A stretch of DNA of 64,000 nucleotides from Tipula vernalis. Its lineage: Eukaryota; Arthropoda; Insecta; Diptera; Tipulidae. The notes beneath the pieces were generated by a model. The model did not search any database, had not been told where the DNA came from, and was given only the letters and a program-made list of their open reading frames with translations. Of the stretch, positions 17,851 to 28,519 are shown one piece after another (positions within the stretch are counted from its first letter, which is position 1; every line of letters starts with the position of its first letter). The stretch lies in NCBI GenBank assembly GCA_958295665.1, contig OY282558.1:334525106-334589105 (forward strand), given 5' to 3'. The translations under genes were made by a program, and so were the position numbers.

Positions 17851-20286
17851 TGGTGACGACTACGATATAATGAGAGATTTCAAAGTTGCATAAGTGGCAA
17901 CAGACGGTGCCCTTGAAATGAACAACAACCTAGGCGAAGTACGAGTATGTACAAACGTAATTTGAATAGCGGTGTGTCATCAAAGTAGCAATATTGCAGT
18001 TGTATTTTTACTTGTTATATTGTTAGCCTTATTATAATCCACAATCTGTTGTAAATGAGCACATGCTCAATACCGGGAGTGGAAGCGTGATGTTGAAACA
18101 ATTGGAACACATTTTTTTAAAGTGCCATTAGTATAGCTGAAACATTAAATTAGATAATATAAGTATGACAATGGCTAAATAACTCCAAGCTAGTGAATTG
18201 ATAGAAAACAACCAATTGAATGAAAGACCTCCTAACTTAACACTATTACATTTCCTTTTGTAATTGCATGACGATAGATTTTATATTGTTTCACCATTGT
18301 TTAAATTCCCACCCCGAAAATGGAATCATAAAAGTAGTTTTTTTTTTGTGTTACACCTTTCCTCCGATAACCGGTCGTCATTTAAATCTAAACTGAGACA
18401 TATTAGTACTATGAGCCCTTACCAAATAATAGTAATTTACTTACACTACACATCATAAATAAGAGTTAACACAAATATTATTTTACACCATAAACTGTCT
18501 GAAAACTAAACTTATGGTAATTGATGATTCAATTCAAGCGTAGACTTAGCGCCGACACAAGAAAACAATTTTTCCGCCGAAATGCAAAACACAAAGGTGA
18601 AAATTGTAGTAAATAAAAAAAATAAAAATGGAAAACGAAACAAAAATATATAAATAAATGAAATAGAAAAACTTTATATACCGGAAAAAGCATTTGGAAG
18701 CATTCCAATAATTTTGTTTTAATTTTTTTTTAACCATAAAAAAATATTTTTAATTTTCGTGTTACGTGTAGTTTTCAGATATTATTATTCATGTTTTTTA
18801 TAACTAATTTAATTTTTTTTTTTGTTTTGTCAACTTGAGACCACTACCGTAAACTAGGCAGACATAACTCTAATATCATCATCATACATTTAACCTTTTA
18901 GCCTAAATTAATAATTCGTTTTGTAATTTTGGGTTTGCAATTTTCAATTTCTAGATGTAGGTAATAAATTTAAAATATTAATTCAATGTGATTTTCAACA
19001 GCACAAAAAAAAAAAGCAATAATATAAAAGTTTAATTAATTTATGTATTTGGCAATCAATCAAAAAATTGTTTGCTAATTATTTGCGTCTTACGAATTAA
19101 AATAAAATTTCAATTATAATATAGGTTGTGAAATAAAGTTAATTACAAACATTTAAATATTTAGAACAATTATCTATGGAGTGAAAAATTTGGAAGCTTT
19201 ACGTTGTTGTTTTGGGTAAATCAAAATCATTCTCGGAAATTAAATTTATTATTTCATTTAATTTGTTGACAGATTCTTATTATTTAAGAAGATACATAAT
19301 TACAAATTATAAACAATAAACGAATGGTAATAAATTAAATTTTTCATTCGTAATTTCTACGTAGGTCTGCTATATAAATAAATATAAGTACGTGTGGGGG
19401 CGAACTGTGCCCATAAATTAAACGATGTGTAATATTTGACACATACAAGACAGCTCTCTTGGAAATTTGAAAAATGGTTCACACGATAGAAAAGGAATAT
19501 TGTATTTGTGATTTTGTTCAAGTTCAATAAAAAAAAAAAAATAATAATTTCAAAAGATTAGAGATGAATAGAAAATCAACTGTTTGTGTGGGAGCCTTTT
19601 ATTAACTTGGCGAAATGTTTAATGTTTGATATAGAAACTGATTGGAATTGCGTACGCACGAATGAAATTGTCGTATTTTATATTTAGAAATCATAAAGTT
19701 CAAATTTAAAGTATCATAAAATTTAAGTTTTATTTTAGATTATTTTTTTGAAGTTTTGTTAATTAATGACGCGAATTAATAAAAATATGATTTAAACAAT
19801 AATTAACTTACTATTAAACTAATTTTGTTTATATGACTTACGGTTATTAATCTTCTTTATTCTCAATCGACTGTAATAACGTTAAGGATTCAATTTGTGT
19901 TGGTGTTAAAAATTACTAAAATTATAACAAATTAGATGGCAGATTCAATCGTTAAAGCGCGATCGTTAATATTGTAGCGCGATGCACATCATACCAATCT
20001 ACTATTATATACGAAATTAAATATAATTACACTTGACGAAATGGCCAAAATACACCAAAATCGTCTAAAATACAATTTTCATTCACATTGCAAATTTAAT
20101 GCGGTTACTTGCATAGTCCGCACAATTTCCAAGAATTTTAACCTGTCTCCATTTTTGTTTGCCTTTCTTTTTGGGATCGTAACACAAACATAACTATTAA
20201 AATCAAAAATTTCAAAACCAGAGTTAAAAACTCGCGACATTTTCAAGACTGGTTCAAGAAAGTGCATATAGTTTGTAATAATAGAA
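17851..20286. other. Unassigned AT-rich DNA
   Basis: About 2.4 kb with homopolymer runs, poly-A tracts (18637-18700 region; 19520-19545) and no coding segment of convincing composition. Short open frames here have low-complexity, aromatic-rich translations typical of AT-rich non-coding DNA. No repeat partner elsewhere in the window was noticed. Confidence 0.5.
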
Positions 20287-21100
20287 CTAATTTGTAAGAA
20301 CCGTAAAAATTAAAACGTGTAAATATTTGAGGTGAAAACTAGCACAAGGATAGCCGATGTTACATCTCTTCGGTGATCTTATCGTTATAATTTTAATAGC
20401 GATATTTATCAGGTAAAAGAACATAGTTGTTCGTTCAGAAGGTAGGATACGAAGAGCGTACAAATTGTTTCTGAACTGCTTAATGAAGCCTAACATAATG
20501 TAAGCCTTAGCAATAATAGAATCAATATGTTTGGTAAATGAAAGATCAAAAGAGAAGATTATACACAAATCAGGCGTGAACTCAACTCTGTCAACCGCCA
20601 TATTATAAAACCTTACATTTCAGACCACATTCAACAACAATTTGTTGTTAAACGACCAACTGCAAAATATATTCAAATCACTTTGTAGCTTTATACAATA
20701 CAATCAGAAATTGTACAAATCGGAGTGAATATTTTCATATCATCTGCATAAAGAAGGCAATGTGCAAATTAAAAACGCGTCCACAACATCGTTATTAAAT
20801 AATTAGAACAGAAGTGTACCAATATAACTACCATGCGGTATTCCACAAATTACACGAAATAAATGAGAAGCAAAATCATTAATCTTAACATTTTGTGACC
20901 GATCAGAAAGGTAAGAATGCAGCCATATGATAGGGATGAACTCACAATTTAGTTTCTCTAGCTTATAGATAAAAATCGAATGATCAATTTTATGAAAAGA
21001 TTTTGAAAAGTCAGTGAGAACTACAACCACTTATTGAACGAGGCCAGATTGGTAATTGTAGATCTTCCTCGAAAAGATTCATGTTGTGCAGGCAAAATAA
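20287..21100 (-). pseudogene. LINE reverse transcriptase, palm to C-terminus, decayed
   Basis: On the minus strand a frame at 21030-20803 reads VVLTDFSKSFHKIDHSIFIY (palm aspartate box), WLHSYLSDRSQNVKINDFAS and VICGIPHGSYIGTLLF. Past a frameshift, YADDMKIFTPI near 20750 supplies the catalytic aspartates. The 20601-20287 frame contains DLCIIFSFDLSFTKHIDSII and AYIMLGFIKQFRNN, the post-palm region. This is a non-LTR RT of the CR1/Kiri-like style; the catalytic motif survives but frames do not connect. It belongs with the endonuclease and ORF1 pieces up to 22790. Confidence 0.8.
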
Positions 21101-21570
21101 AAGATTTCACCTGAAAAAACAAAAATCTCTACACCATGGCTTAAAACAGTTTGGGTATGGCACAAAGAATAGCAATTCCTCGATAATTTCACATCTTTTG
21201 CCAGATATAAAAATTGGGGAAATGAAGGATATTTTCCAGGGATCAGGGAAATCCCAGTTTGAAGCCTTTCAGTAAAAATGTGAGCCAGCGGAAGAGCTAA
21301 GGTTAGGTTAGGTTGGGTTAATGTGGCGGTTTAGGGAGATCGGCACAGACGCAAGCTGAGCGGCGGAAGAGCTAAACTTTCAGCACAATTTTTAATGAGG
21401 ATGTGTGGAATGCCATCATGACCAGCAAGTGCAGATATGTTATGTGGTGGAAATGACGTGGCAGATGGTTTATACATGCCAATGAATTCTGGTAAAATCA
21501 TCGAAGAAAGAAACTCATGTGCTTCACCAATTGAAATCACCAATGATCGTGAGTTGTTCATCAACATGTA
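21100..21570 (-). pseudogene. LINE RT N-terminal region, with a small insertion
   Basis: Minus-strand frames read ALAGHDGIPHILIKNCAESL (the 'S-G-DGIP ... K' RT entry motif) and, past a short foreign insert at 21301-21362, segments corresponding to SLIPGKYPSFPQFLYLAK (out of phase with the canonical WK-S-I-PI-KSG block). Several frameshifts. It is the same LINE as 20287-21100 and resembles the plus-strand fragment at 24040-25020. Confidence 0.65.
21301..21362 (+). mobile_element. 62-bp TTAGG-bearing insert flanked by 13-bp duplication
   Basis: The insert opens GGTTAGGTTAGGTTGGGTTA, that is three units of the insect telomere-type repeat or its variant, and continues with ~40 bases of GC-richer sequence. 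The 13 bases GCGGAAGAGCTAA occur immediately before it (21288-21300) and at its far side (21363-21375), a perfect direct duplication. A duplication of this length is characteristic of LINE-style target-primed insertion, so a truncated SINE is likelier than telomere debris. It interrupts LINE RT coding sequence. Confidence 0.65.
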
Positions 21571-21618
21571 CTGAAGACATTACGGTTTTCAAAAAGTCAA
21601 TGGATTCAAGATAAACTT

Positions 21619-21967
21619 TTAATTTTGATCCACAGGGTACATGTACAGCAACCACGAAGATAAAAGAAATATCATAACCATAATGTCGTATACCGGATGA
21701 CACGCTATAACCTTACTCGAAAGTGAATTCTTCACGGCTTCTTCCTCCTTTAAGGCTGGTATCAAAATCATGTCTGTCTTTTCTATAGACGCAGTATTCT
21801 TCAGAATTGAAATTTTTTGTAAGCCAAGTTTCACAAATAACTTTGAGATCATAATTATTGTCAAGAACGCCCAACAGAAAAAATTTAGATTTTCCTCGAA
21901 TACTGGATGCATTAGGGTAATAAATAGAGGGTATTGTAGTTTGTTTTGAGCATTTGGGTCGCATCAT
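21619..21967 (-). pseudogene. LINE endonuclease N-terminal fragment
   Basis: Two overlapping minus-strand frames encode the start of an apurinic-type endonuclease: KQTTIPSIYYPNASSIRGKS (the LNARSI-like entry), DNNYDLKVICETWLTKNFNS (conserved ETWL) and YCVYRKDRHDFDT, after which the usual GGGV motif is disrupted by a frameshift. The rest of the domain is represented only by scattered pieces to 21619. It belongs to the LINE at 20287-22790. Confidence 0.75.
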
Positions 21968-21999
21968 CCTCTTAATTAAAATAACATCATTTAAACTGT

Positions 22000-22790
22000 G
22001 GTAGTCTTGATGTCTACAGTTGGGTTCCGAAATTTTACGTTTGAGGCAACTGCTGTCCGAAAATTCTGATTCTTAAATGGTCTAATACAAATGCCAGTTG
22101 GCCATCTCTCCCAACTTAAAGCCTTGTCCTTGAGATCTTCGTTTATCCCCAACTTAAAACATAAGTATTCCGGATCCTGATTTTTTTTCGTTTTTGGGGA
22201 TCAATTTACCAATGCGATAGAAACTTGTATCCAAACATCATATTAGCCAAAGATAAAACATTAATCACGGATGTTTGAGGCTCCAGTCTGGATATGAAGC
22301 CAACATTTAAATAGTGTGGTTTCACTAATAATATCTGGCCAGATATTAGAACCTCATACTGCTTGTTAATTCGGTACCTTCGACTGAGTAATAGCTTCGG
22401 ATATTACCCTATCGTTCGGGGAGCTAGTAACACAAATGTTATCAGTTTGCTATTTATTGCTTCTGATGAACCAATATTTGGGGGTTAGTTGTTGATTCTG
22501 CTGTAGTCGTACGCTCAATCTCCTCCTGCAAGCACTCCACCATATCCTGCTGCGCAATATTAATTGGCTTATGATTGAGAATGTCCAAATTAGAATTGGG
22601 TAAAAGGATTTTTAAGAAAATTTTATTCTTAATTAGGTCTCTACAATCATTGCAGAATCACATTACCATATGTTTGGGAATTTCAGCGTGACGGTTAATG
22701 ACGTTCGATCCACTTCTGCACAACCATAATTACCCTGTTGTGTTTTAAAGTGGATATATTCGCATCACTCATGCCACAATTCATAATAAT
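22000..22790 (-). pseudogene. LINE ORF1 remnants
   Basis: Upstream of the endonuclease, minus-strand fragments read FCNDCRDLIKNKIFLKILLP, NIAQQDMVECLQEEIERTTT (about 22650-22480), HYLNVGFISRLEPQTSVINV (about 22310-22220) and MNCGMSDANISTL near 22780. The composition and position fit ORF1 of the same LINE, with a leading Cys-rich segment and an FP-type fold, but stops and shifts are frequent. The assignment is by position and style rather than a firm motif. Confidence 0.5.
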
Positions 22791-22959
22791 GAATTGAAAA
22801 ACACAAAACAAAAACAGAATAATAACAACAAATGTGATATGTATATGTATATGTATACACCAAAACTCCAAATTAAGCACACTCACTAAATATTACAATA
22901 TAAAGTCAATAAACAATTAAAAATTATTTTATTGTTGTAGAAATGTTTTCAAAATCCCA

Positions 22960-23420
22960 TTTGTGTTGGTTCTTATAGCTTTCCTCGTATAGTCCTGCGG
23001 TTTAAAATTGGCTTTTTGAAATGTGGTCCATTGTGACAAGTCGAGCCAGCTCTTTATGTTTCAGGCTTTTATGTTCCCTGTACTATTGATATGCTCCGAA
23101 TCTCGTTAGGAGATGAGAGACAGCTCTGGACTGCTTTCGACGTGATGAGGTGTGTTGAAGCGCTTTAATAGCAGCATGACTGTCCATATATAAGCGAATA
23201 TCACAAGCCATATCACAAGCCAGACACTCTAGCCCCTTCTTTCCCGTCACGTTTTGAAAGTGAAGAAGTTTCTAACTGCTGGTTCCAAAACTGTACCCAT
23301 CACCCAGTCCTCCCTGGATGGAGTCCTCCCTGGATGGCCTGGAGGTTCACATTGAGGTGGATTTCAGTCGTATGACAGTACAAGCTGCCACGTGGTTTTG
23401 GTTGGTGAGGCTAAAAGTAG
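22960..23420 (-). pseudogene. Possible LINE RNase H fragment
   Basis: The minus-strand frame around 23205-23080 reads LYMDSHAAIKALQHTSSRRK, matching the 'DSQAAIKAL' motif of LINE-encoded RNase H domains (third catalytic Asp). Upstream bases (23240-23420) may be the preceding part of that domain but are shifted. A 14-base sequence, TCCTCCCTGGATGG, is directly repeated at 23308-23322 and 23323-23338. It lies 5' (in minus orientation) of the ORF1 remnants of the neighbouring LINE, so it is a separate element's 3' part. Confidence 0.5.
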
Positions 23421-24039
23421 TAACGAATCACATGAACTTTTCTTGGATTTCGAGTAAACCAATAAATTTTTAGTCCATTTGGCAATCTTTCATTTTTTTG
23501 AGAATATCTCGTGGCGCTGATAAAACTAATTTATCATTAGCGAATAAATTCAACAACATTTGGGCAATAGTTGAACAATCTCTTTCGGTTCATACGATAT
23601 CATCAATCTATCAGCAAGGAATAAACTCAATGCCATGAGATTTTCTAGAAAAAATTACAGACCATCGTTTGAGTTCACTTTACCAAATGGCATCATTTGC
23701 AATGATGATAAATGCTTAAAAGGTAACCTAGTAACAAATCGATGACGGATTTTAATTTTATCTTGGCCTATGGCATTTTATATAGAAATAAGACATGCTT
23801 AGGAAATAGTTAGAACAGCTAAGGAGCACATACTGCTCGGAACCTGTGGCACTACAATAGGAATAACAGAATTGGTGTGAATGAATTCTTGCAAACATTT
23901 GAATGTTCGTCGTGATTTTTATCCAGGAACGTAGATATTACATATATTCTTATTCTTGCTACCATGAAAAAAGCAACACATTTATTAACTTGATCCAATA
24001 CCAGCCAATACAATTCACTGTCTATTCTTCCGTAATCAC
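23421..24039. other. Unassigned sequence between LINE fragments
   Basis: Some 600 bases with many stops in all frames. It may be an old coding remnant, because composition is less AT-rich than the flanks, but I recognise no family. Confidence 0.4.
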
Positions 24040-25020
24040 GTTAAATGGCTTATTCGAAATTACAAATTTATTAAAAAGGAGATGAGGCAAATTTTGGGTA
24101 AAACCGACAGTAAAAAAACATTATGGACCTTCGTGGGGCAGGTACAAAAAAATTTCTTAGAAGCTTCAAATCAATTAATACCCCATTTAGAAAACCGTCG
24201 CCCAAGCTTTTGAAAAGGCTAACTGTCTCGATCATAAACCCGCACTTTCGCAGTGTGCTACCAATTATCATGAGCTACATTTATTTGCAGCCCCGTATAT
24301 TTTCTAAGGTGTTGAAGGAATTAAATGTAAATAAATCAGCTGGTACAGACGGTATTCCAGTAATCGTCCTCAAAAACTGTTGTAACGTGTTAGCCGCCCC
24401 CTTAGTAAGCTTAAGGTAAATAAATCGGACCCCTCAAATTATGGTCGTATAGCTCTCCTATAAGTTCTCTTAATCGCTATGGAAGTTATAATTAATTTCA
24501 AACTGATGAATTTGAAAAATAACAAATTAACCGTCATTATGGGTTTCATAAGCGTCGGCCCTGTGGTAACCTTCTAGTTTAAAAGCCTTAGCTGTGGAAT
24601 CGATGAATCCACAAAGAGGACAAGCCCAACTAATTGCGCTGGATATTTCCAGAGTATATCATATAGTTTGGCATGGTGCATTGTTGGCGAAACTGAGGGC
24701 GTTCAGACTTCTCTACTAGCATTTTATTGAGTGTTTCTTAGCTAACCATAAAATTCAAGTCGTTGTGGATAGTTTTCGTCAAGTAGCCTATCAATGCTGG
24801 TATTCCTTACGGTGCGTTTCTATCTCCAATTATGTGTCTGCTCATTATTAATGATCTCTTAGCACTCACTTCCAGCACAATACACTCTTTTGCATACGAT
24901 ATTACACTGTTTCTCACTACGCCTTTCAAAATGCCTCACTATGTTCAGTGCGGCAGTTTGAAAACTAGCTAAATCAAATGTGATCTACACTCGCTTAGTA
25001 TGGCACTTCAATCAATGGTT
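24040..25020 (+). pseudogene. LINE reverse transcriptase fragment (plus strand)
   Basis: Pieces in several frames: the linker KTLWTFVGQ-like segment near 24110, SFKSINTPFRKPSPKLLKRL, then FSKVLKELNVNKSAGTDGIP and VIVLKNCCNVLAAPLVSLR (RT entry motif, to 24419). After a decayed stretch, QAQLIALDISRVYHIVWHGA (palm region; the F-D/VDH motif is altered to VYHIVWH) and FAYDITLFLTT near 24890, the equivalent of the YADD box. It resembles the LINE at 20287-21570 but is in the opposite orientation. It is cut off at about 25020. Confidence 0.7.
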
Positions 25021-25240
25021 GAGAAATTGTTAACAGGTTGGAGTTTAATGAGTATTTATTTTCAGCAGCGCCCAACGACAGCCCCGTCCACCTGCCCCTG
25101 TGGCTCGGTTTGAGGCATCAGTCATACTACTTTGTGTGTCATTTAACCGTATGAATTCATTTTGACATTCATCTGCCCAGGAGAAATTCTTAGGTACGAG
25201 TATCTTGGGCATCTTAAGTAGTTCCACCAAGTACAACTGA
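25021..25240 (-). pseudogene. Possible Ty3/gypsy RNase H scrap
   Basis: A 63-codon minus-strand frame reads LKMPKILVPKNFSWADECQN, EFIRLNDTQSS and then MTDASNRATGAGG. The 'F-W-ECQ-F--L' block followed by 'TDAS--G-GA' is the RT/RNase H junction of gypsy-type polyproteins, but about 20 residues normally between the two are missing. No flanking gypsy sequence was recognised, so this rests on a short match. Confidence 0.45.
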
Positions 25241-26606
25241 ATTAATGAGAGTTTTTTAGCAGTTTCTGGTTTGAATATGTAATAGGGATTTCTTGATTCT
25301 TATATTTGTTATCGACAAAATGGAAGTATATGGGAATGTTCGCTAAAGTCCAATAGTGAAACTCCGAAGTGAAGTTCGAAATTCCGTGTATCGAATTATT
25401 ATTTTTTGTATATTTTTTGTACAAATGCATAAAGCTTTATACCGCCTATTGAGAATGGTGAGTGAGATTCACCGCTGTCTTTATTTATATACGATTTCGT
25501 TGAAACGCCCAGATTTTTTTTTTTTTTTTCAATTATCAATTTTTTTAATGGTCATATTTGTATTAATGTGTTTTGGGTTCTATAACAGGAATATTTGAAA
25601 ATGGTAACATTTCAGATAGGCTTTAGGTAGTTCCCAGTTAGGTAGGTAAGATTTCATTTACGTGTCAAACACATATATTGTTCAGAATCGGTTAGTAGTC
25701 TTTCTAGATAGAGTATTTAAATATAATGATTAAGGACTTTAATTTATGTATAAAACCAATTAATTCCAGGGCTTTCATATTTCGATAACTCGAAAAATAA
25801 ATTAAATTAAAATTTGATTTTAGATAAGTGAAATGCGGCAAAATAACTTGAGAGTAAAATTGCAAACGAAGTATTTACACAAATTCTTAATTTAAAATTT
25901 CATTCTATGTTCTGTCACGGTCGAATTAGAGAAACGTGCAAAAAATTAAATTTTGATAAATTTAGAATACTTAGCTCAAACATGTTTAACTTTAACCTAC
26001 ATGGTTATCTGTTCTGGTCCACTCATAATATGTCCCGTTAAAATATTTAATTCCGGAGTTTTTGCAGCTACATCTAATTTTTAATAGTTCCTTATGCCCG
26101 ATAAAGGATTCATGTTTTGTGAAATCAACAACTTTCAAAAATAACAACCAAATATAGTATATATATATTAATATATATATTTCAATTAAGAATAAAGCAT
26201 ATGAGAAAATGATCTTCGATCAAAAACCTTGTTGTAGGATTATTTGTGGTACATAAGCTCTCTCTTCAGCCTATTGCTGTGTGGCTCAGGTTGATTTTTT
26301 TGCTAAATTTTCGATTTTTCATTTCAAGACCAATGTAGTATGTAAGACTGAAACTGCGACTTTACTTTTCAATTTAGTTGACATTTGTAGAAAGAATGCT
26401 TGAATTTTGCATTAAAATTTAAATTTATAGCACAACTGTTGATTTTTATTTCGCTAATGCAAATGATAATGAGTACCATCATTATTATTGATAATAATAT
26501 TTAGCGCAACTGAAGTACAGATTTTAAACTTTTATGAAAATATTATACCTAATACAGAACAAATGTCCAACTCATTTTTTAGAATATTCATCTGATGTCT
26601 AATAAT
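25241..26606. other. Unassigned AT-rich DNA
   Basis: It contains a run of about 19 T near 25510, the diverged repeat at 25566-25660, and an (AT)n tract around 26157-26181. No coding segment or RNA gene was recognised. The last bases before the copia element (TGAGG, 26607-26611) are its target duplication. Confidence 0.5.
25566..25660 (+). repeat. Interspersed repeat, copy 2
   Basis: Similar in the same orientation to 17746-17845 (shared blocks around TTTGGGTT, AATATTTGAAAATGGTAACA/AT and AGGCTTT). Divergence is considerable. The family is unknown. Confidence 0.5.
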
Positions 26607-26611
26607 TGAGG

Positions 26612-27731
26612 TGTTGAATTTATTATTTCAATTAGTTAGTTTCTGTATTGAACACACCTTAATGCTGTGTGCCTTAATCGACTAAACTAACTAAACTAAA
26701 AAAAAATTGAAGCTTCTGCTATTGTTTCATAGGCGGCAACTGAAAAGTCAATTTACGAGCTTACTTTTCAATGATTTTTCATTTGTACTGTAACAAGTGG
26801 ATGTTCACAATCAAAAATAAAATAAAACGGATCAGGGAAAAATAAAAATGAAAATGGAGAAACGCCATTACTCAATTCGCTGTAAGTTATAATTTACAAA
26901 TTTATTTCAATAAATGAAATTTAATAAATATTTTTTATGTATTTGTACAGGGACACAAGATGAAACAGAGAGATTTATTTTGGTCCGTATTAAACTAGAG
27001 GGTTTATTTACTGGGAAATTTTACGACGTAAAATCAAGTTGGGAGTTTCTCGCTCGACCAATAGTTCGCATATGGTATTTAAACAGTCAGCCGTTACTCT
27101 TAAATGCTGTTTTATAAATCGGTTATTACTCGACATAATTCCTTGGAAAATTGTAGAATCATAAGAAGAATAGAGGTTTCGTGGAAGCTGCAATTTAAAG
27201 CAAAAAGTGTTTGAACAACATAACATAACCTCGTAAATATATTGTGTTGTAAATTACTTTGGTTTGATATTTCCGTTTTTTTCTTGAATTCTGTTTGCTT
27301 AAAAGACGTTTATAATACATCAGAAGTGTATTGGTAAATTAAAAATGGGCAATATCATGAATAAATTTTTACTTTTTTTACAATTTTACGTTGGGTGTTT
27401 TCCTTGTTTATTGGCGATTAAATTTAGTTTAGTGTAAGTTGAGGCACAGACAGAGACTTTTATACTAACGCCAGCTATTTAAATATTGCATTAACTAACT
27501 CATCCTACTTTAGTTAGTTAGTTTAGTCGATTAAGGCACACAGCATAAGTATGAAATATTTTGTATTGTTTTTGAATTGTAACTTATTTCATTCTGTTCT
27601 GTTCTTCTCTTCTGTCATGTCATTATAATAAAATATAAAGAAAAATGTGTAAAAGGATTTTGTGGTTTTTATCGTTTATTTTCATCATCATCGTACATTG
27701 TTTTTGATTATTGATTGCGCTTATTCTGTCA
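26612..27731 (+). repeat. Copia 5' LTR, split by a Harbinger-like insertion
   Basis: It starts TGTTGAATTT and ends TTCTGTCA. After removing 26663-27545 and one TAA it is 234 bases, exactly the size of the 3' LTR. Compared with the 3' LTR I see three substitutions (two near the start, one in the AAAAATGTG/AAAAACGTG segment). An AATAAAATATAAAG segment, a likely polyadenylation signal, lies in the second half. Confidence 0.95.
26663..27545. mobile_element. Harbinger-like non-autonomous DNA transposon in the copia LTR
   Basis: 883 bases inside the 5' LTR. The ends are inverted for about 30 bases (outermost TGCTGTGTGCCTTAATCGAC), and TAA is duplicated at 26660-26662 and 27546-27548. A 3-bp TAA/TTA target is typical of PIF/Harbinger. 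The interior (about 26950-27117) can be read as ETERFILVRIKLEGLFTGKF followed by WEFLAR, resembling the Myb/SANT-like (MADF) accessory protein of Harbinger elements, directly after a TTTGTACAG splice-acceptor-like motif. No transposase remains. Confidence 0.75.
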
Positions 27732-27745
27732 GGTTATGGGCCCAG
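27732..27745 (+). promoter_or_regulatory. Copia primer-binding site (initiator tRNA-Met fragment)
   Basis: GGTTATGGGCCCAG follows the 5' LTR directly. In copia elements of flies this sequence pairs with an internal 5'-half fragment of initiator methionine tRNA and not with its 3' end, to prime minus-strand DNA. Confidence 0.85.
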
Positions 27746-27795
27746 AACAAGTGTAAATTAAAATTTTATGGAAGTTGTTTGTGTTTTACGTGAAA

Positions 27796-28510
27796 ATGAT
27801 GATGGACAATAAATATGCGATTGCAAAGTTGAATAATTCGAATTACTTTGTTTGGAAATTTCGCATGAAGCTGTTATTCACAAAAGAAAATGTATGGGAG
27901 TGTACGTCAAAAGATGCACCGAATCCTTGGTGTGGGAAATGTATGGGAGTGTACGTCAAAAGATGCACCGAATCCAATCCGATGATTGGAATAAGAAAGA
28001 TTCGTTAGCTTATTCGTTAATCGGACTCAACGTGGAGGATGATCAATTGATCCACATTCGGGAGTAAAAAACAGAAAGGGAGGCTTGGAATTCTTTGAAA
28101 GAATATCATGAAAAAGGTACAGCTGACAGCATGGTTCGAATCATGAAGCAAATAATGCGTTTGAAACTAGAAGAGGACGGTGACATGGAATCGCATATTG
28201 GTCGTATAAACGAGCTGTTTCAACAAATGATTGACTTCGGATCGGAACTAAAACCAGGTGACTGGAAGGCTGCAACAATGTTGGGAAGTTTACCGGATAG
28301 TTATGAAACATTAGTAACTACATTGGAATCGCGGTCTGAAGGTGAATTGACACAAGGCGAAAGCTGTTTTTTTGCAATAAGGAGGGACATATGAAACGAA
28401 ACTGCGAAAAATTTAAAGAATGGGTGAAGAACAAAAAGACATCAGGAAAGATCACCGAAAAAGAACAAGTGAATTTAATTGAGGGTGGTTCTACAGAATT
28501 TTTATTTGTA
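27796..28510 (+). pseudogene. Copia gag, with 49-bp duplication, stop and frameshift
   Basis: Gag begins at the methionines near 27793-27800 (DNKYAIAKLNNSNYFVWKFR, the conserved N-terminal copia gag motif). A 49-bp tandem duplication (units at about 27887 and 27938) shifts the frame. The correct frame resumes with SDDWNKKDSLAYSLIGLNVE, has a stop at about 28066, then REAWNSLKEYHEKGTADSMV and the UBN2-type middle region to 28350. A one-base loss in a T run at about 28369 breaks the zinc knuckle (C-x2-C-x4-H-x4-C, readable in the next frame as NKEGHMKRNCEKF). Gag forms the virus-like particle. Confidence 0.85.
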
Positions 28511-28519
28511 ACCTGAAAA

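Noticed and set aside
18546..18737. 63-codon Phe/Tyr/Ile-rich minus-strand frame
   Set aside because: It is the complement of A-rich low-complexity sequence, with no conserved motif.
21301..21320. Telomere repeat (TTAGG)n
   Set aside because: Only about three units inside a 62-bp insert with a target duplication; not a telomeric array.
23421..23900. Possible gypsy or copia reverse transcriptase remnant
   Set aside because: No motif could be read with confidence in any frame on either strand.
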